A stretch of 64,000 bases of DNA, from the NCBI GenBank assembly GCA_022450045.1, contig JAKURD010000010.1, positions 1 through 64,000 of the forward strand, given 5' to 3'. Positions 61,042-64,000 of this stretch are shown here, piece by piece. Below the pieces are notes generated by a model, which did not search any database, was not told where the DNA came from, and saw only the letters and a program-made list of their open reading frames with translations. Numbering within the stretch: position 1 is the stretch's first letter; each line of letters starts with the position of its first letter. The translations under genes were made by a program, and so were the position numbers. This stretch comes from Gracilimonas sp. Lineage in GTDB: Bacteria; Bacteroidota; Rhodothermia; Balneolales; Balneolaceae.

Positions 61042-61720
61042 TGGCGGTTACAAATTCCTGCTATATTTTGTTGCAAATTGTTAATTTTAAATTGTTGAAT
61101 AAATTAATAATGAAAGCTGAGAATTAATATATGGCCTAAGTATGCAAACAATCAAAGTGAATAGACTACCCGAGGCAGAGCCGTCGAGGTATTAATCTGA
61201 TTTTGCTCTGCAAATTTTTTGGTACCAGACCTATAATTAAACCCCTGCACTTAAAATGCGGCATTTTTTAGTGTTTTGAAAAATCTGAGAAGTTGTATTT
61301 TGGGTGATGGACAAGACAATGTACAAGGGTCTTGATACAGTTACCGGGTTGACGCGTCACGCGGATTTCGCTGTCGAAATTAATTCAGCAGGTGAAGGGA
61401 AGTACCTCACGGTAGTTGCATACCGAGTTTCTGATGTTGGGTGAGCGGTTATGGAGCTTGAAGCACGGAGAATATTACAGACGATATGATTCAGCAATAT
61501 TTAGAACTTCACTGGAAGAAAGAGTCCAATTGATGACTCGGATTTTATTCTGAAGCAGGACTCTCAGTCTCAAGTCAAACCCCTGTATTTTCAGTACAGG
61601 ATGGTTTAGTATAATCAGCATGAGAGAATTTAAATAAGTCTACTGTAGGATAAATCTCCCCATGATGGTTTTCCCATCTTTATTCCTATCTTTCGAAAAA
61701 CAAAAATACATTTTTTGATC
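61042..61720. other. divergent gap, no firm gene
   Basis: This gap separates the NtrC-type kinase gene (minus) from the CusR-type regulator gene (plus). A 45-codon plus-strand frame at 61307-61444 (MDKTMYKGLDTVTG) has no family and is probably chance. Two TA-rich stretches contain no clear boxes of the shared regulator. Confidence 0.35.
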
Positions 61721-62449
61721 ATGTGGATACTATTAGTTGAGGACGAAAAGCAGCTGGCAAACTCGTTAAAAAGAGGATTGGAAGAAGAAGGGTACGTAGT
61801 AGAAGTACAACATGATGGTGAGGAAGCGGAACTGCAAGGATTGGTTAATGATTACGATATGGTGGTTTTAGACTGGAGACTGCCCCATCGTGACGGAAAA
61901 GAAATATTGGAACATTGGCGTGCAGAAGACCGGAATTTCCCTGTATTAATGCTCACAGCACTTGCCGATCTGGACCACAAAGTATCCGGCTTGGATGCCG
62001 GCGCCGATGACTATATGAGCAAGCCCTTTTCTTTTGATGAACTACTGGCGCGAATAAGAGCGCTGTCACGGCGGGCTGCAGATATTTCAAATACCGAAAT
62101 AGTGAAAATGGGTCCTATAGTAATTGACGCCCGAAAGCATAAAGTAATGGTGGAAGGAATGTCTCTGACTTTGAGACAAAAAGAGTTCATTTTACTCGAG
62201 TTGCTAATGACCCATCTGGGCACTGTTTTCTCAAAAACCCAGATTGCAGAGCGGGTTTGGGGTTCAGCCTACTATGTATCCGATAACACGATAGAGGCTA
62301 CTATATCAACTCTTCGCCAAAAACTTAGCGAGACTTTTGAGGATCTTGATAACTATAAACTTGGAAAAAATGATCAGATTATAGAAACCATACGGGGAGC
62401 AGGTTACCGGTTTAACATTGACTTATTTAATGATGATAAAGAATCATGA
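61721..62449 (+). CDS. OmpR-family response regulator (CusR/CopR-like)
   Basis: This 242-residue regulator starts at ATG 61721 (MWILLVEDEKQLANSLKRGL), with TTG 61715 as an alternative. The receiver domain has its phospho-Asp in VVLDWRLPHRDG and Lys in YMSKPFSFDELL. A winged-helix OmpR/PhoB DNA-binding domain follows (LTLRQKEFILLELLMTHLGTVFSKTQ, VDISTLRQKL-like SATISTLRQKL, GAGYRFNI). Regulators of this class bind direct repeats spaced 11 bp apart. It overlaps the kinase gene as ATGA. Copper response is inferred from context and from the shared promoter boxes. Confidence 0.93.
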   Translation: MWILLVEDEKQLANSLKRGLEEEGYVVEVQHDGEEAELQGLVNDYDMVVLDWRLPHRDGKEILEHWRAEDRNFPVLMLTALADLDHKVSGLDAGADDYMSKPFSFDELLARIRALSRRAADISNTEIVKMGPIVIDARKHKVMVEGMSLTLRQKEFILLELLMTHLGTVFSKTQIAERVWGSAYYVSDNTIEATISTLRQKLSETFEDLDNYKLGKNDQIIETIRGAGYRFNIDLFNDDKES

Positions 62450-63873
62450 AGTCAAATTTTTCTTTGTATAATGAGCTTTCCATATCAAAAAAACTGGCTT
62501 TCTGGTATGGATTAAGCTTATTTTTGATGCTTAGTTTGTTCGGCTACTTTTTATATGAAACGTTTCATCAATCGATCCACCACAATTATGACCGTCACCT
62601 GCTATTTGAAGCTGAACAGTTGCTCCCATACATACAAACCGAAAACTCCTTATCCATAGACCTGACCGGGTACAGCAGAAATGAAGCACTTAGAAGCGGT
62701 GTGGAGTATGGTACGTATGTTCGATTATACGATAAAAAGGGCAATATGATCTACAGAAGCCCGAATTTCTCTGGTGTAGAAGAATCACTTGAACGTCAGA
62801 TACCTGATGAGGAGCAGGAAAATTCTCTCAGTAGTGAGTGGCAGTCATTGCCTGCTCGCACACTTTACTACCCAATAAAAGACAACAACGGAAATCTGGG
62901 CGGCTGGCTGGAACTTACCGGATTTGAATGGACCCTTCATGAAGAATTAAACAGGTTCAGACAGTATTTATTTATTCTTATAGCAATAAGCGTTGCTTTT
63001 TCTATACTCGGGGGATACTGGCTGTCAAGAAGGGCGATGTCTCCGGTAGCCTCAATTATTGATGCGGCGAAATCAATTACAGCCACTGATCTGGATAAAC
63101 GAATACCTGTAAATTATCAGGTCCGGGACGAGCTTACAGACCTGGCAGAAACCTTTAATATAATGCTCAATCGGCTTCAACAAGGCTTTGAACGGGAAAA
63201 ACGATTTACCTCAGATGCCTCTCATGAGCTGATGACCCCCCTATCCTCTCTGCAAAGTGAAGCCGAAATAATGCTTAGAAAACCCCGATCAAATGAAGAG
63301 TACCAGGAAACAATTGAACGAATGCTGGTGGAAGTGAGACGAATGAGTGAAATGGTGCACTTGCTTTTACAGCTATCCAGGGTAGAGTCGGCCCACCGAG
63401 CAAAACCTGATACCGTTAATTTTAGTCGCATTTCGGAAATGGTGTTAGACAAATACCGGGAACATGCTCAAGAAAAAAATATAAATATTCAATCACAGAT
63501 TGCGTCCAACCTGGACGTTCGGGCGCATGGTGCTTATATCGAGGAGGTTATCAATAACCTGCTGCAAAATACCTTAAAATATACACCAGAAGGAGGCACC
63601 ATTAATCTGGAGCTTAAACGATCCAGCAGTAAAGCCGTACTTCATCTCAGCGATACCGGTGCCGGGTTTGATGGTGACACCAAGGACCGCCTGTTTGAGC
63701 GATTTTACCGTGCTACGCAGCAGCAAGTGCAGGAACAGCCCGGAAGCGGTTTGGGCCTTCCGCTGGTGAAAGCAATCATAGAATTATATGGTGGTAAAAT
63801 AGGGGCATACAGTGACGGCCCCGGAAAAGGGTGTACATTTGTAGTGGAACTTCCATTAGCTAAAGAACAATAA
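62446..63873 (+). CDS. CusS-like metal sensor histidine kinase
   Basis: This 475-residue sensor has a first helix (LAFWYGLSLFLMLSLFGYFLY), a periplasmic domain of about 130 residues, and a second helix (FILIAISVAFSILGGYWLS). HAMP follows (SRRAMSPVASIIDAA), then the kinase core: phospho-His in TSDASHELMTPLSSLQ, N-box INNLLQNTLKYTPEGG, and G-boxes DTGAGFDGD and GSGLGLPLVKAI. Architecture is that of heavy-metal sensor kinases (CusS/CopS). It is translationally coupled to the response regulator. Confidence 0.93.
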   Translation: MKSNFSLYNELSISKKLAFWYGLSLFLMLSLFGYFLYETFHQSIHHNYDRHLLFEAEQLLPYIQTENSLSIDLTGYSRNEALRSGVEYGTYVRLYDKKGNMIYRSPNFSGVEESLERQIPDEEQENSLSSEWQSLPARTLYYPIKDNNGNLGGWLELTGFEWTLHEELNRFRQYLFILIAISVAFSILGGYWLSRRAMSPVASIIDAAKSITATDLDKRIPVNYQVRDELTDLAETFNIMLNRLQQGFEREKRFTSDASHELMTPLSSLQSEAEIMLRKPRSNEEYQETIERMLVEVRRMSEMVHLLLQLSRVESAHRAKPDTVNFSRISEMVLDKYREHAQEKNINIQSQIASNLDVRAHGAYIEEVINNLLQNTLKYTPEGGTINLELKRSSSKAVLHLSDTGAGFDGDTKDRLFERFYRATQQQVQEQPGSGLGLPLVKAIIELYGGKIGAYSDGPGKGCTFVVELPLAKEQ

Positions 63874-63875
63874 TC

Positions 63876-64000
63876 TTAATGGGATTTGACAGCCTCAATC
63901 CGTTTAAAAATTTCGCCCATAGTCAAATTCTTCACTTGTTCTACTTTCCATCCCGCAGCTTCAACATTTTCCACCGTTTGCCGGGCTATATGGACACCAC
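63876..64000 (-). CDS. C-terminal end of a probable methyltransferase, partial
   Basis: Only the last 40 codons lie in the window. They read HIARQTVENVEAAGWKVEQV and KNLTMGEIFKRIEA, which looks like the C-terminus of class I SAM-dependent methyltransferases (UbiE-like). The rest is past the window edge, so identity and orientation of the full gene need the neighbouring sequence. It converges on the sensor kinase gene with a 2-bp gap. Confidence 0.4.
   Translation of the reverse strand, partial: GVHIARQTVENVEAAGWKVEQVKNLTMGEIFKRIEAVKSH

Overview
The window looks like chromosomal DNA of a Balneolota/Bacteroidota-type bacterium. The signs are SusC/SusD (RagA/RagB) outer-membrane proteins, FecR/ECF-sigma signalling, DUF3127 and DUF6483-like proteins, Bacteroidota-style lipoprotein signals, a TTcG-N20-TAnnTTTG promoter in front of a tRNA, and mostly weak Shine-Dalgarno sequences. 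This assignment comes from gene content, not from a database search.

Layout. 1-2.9 kb: a decayed AraC-type regulator gene, then an exported thioredoxin-like protein, a Cys-rich peptide gene with an in-frame TGA, and a 6-bladed beta-propeller lipoprotein. 3.0-6.6 kb: toxin-antitoxin genes (antitoxin with truncated PIN toxin, MazEF-like, Phd/PIN), an IS110-family transposase that has lost its catalytic serine domain, and imperfect palindromes that resemble integron attC sites. 6.6-14 kb: housekeeping genes (acyl-CoA carboxylase beta subunit, an ABC ATPase, an M29 aminopeptidase, a VOC protein) with MITE-like repeats and a frameshifted LuxR-type gene. 14-22.3 kb: a complete C5-type haem operon, hemA-C-D-E-F-B-L on the minus strand, whose last three gaps each hold a copy of one structured repeat. 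22.6-24.9 kb: DUF3127 protein, more MITE-like repeats, an aldo/keto reductase and a tRNA-Ile(CAU).

A tyrosine recombinase follows the tRNA directly, and from there to the window edge (about 39 kb) almost everything fits a copper/heavy-metal resistance island. It carries an HMA-AraC fusion regulator, a DUF411 protein, a PII-like protein, a CusABC-type RND pump, small NTF2-fold and cytochrome c proteins, a fused transporter/spermidine-synthase-like protein, a SusCD/FecR/ECF-sigma locus, a DUF2231 fusion protein, a TonB-dependent receptor, CopB, the multicopper oxidase CopA, a cytochrome c/outer-membrane barrel cluster with a sigma54-type two-component system, and a CusRS-like two-component system. 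The right end of the island is not in the window.

The most useful new observation is a shared promoter element. Two copies of CTTAAAT (or CTTAAAA) spaced exactly 11 bp apart lie upstream of four separate metal-related transcription units: HMA-AraC, the cusCBA operon, the DUF2231 gene and copAB. Tandem 11-bp-spaced boxes are typical of OmpR/PhoB-family regulators, so the CusR-like regulator at 61.7 kb is the natural candidate to bind them. Also worth a second look are the in-frame TGA in the Cys-rich peptide gene, the attC-like toxin-antitoxin array, the repeat family inside the haem operon, a MITE that separates the ECF sigma gene from its anti-sigma gene, and two homopolymer frameshifts that could be real or could be sequencing errors.
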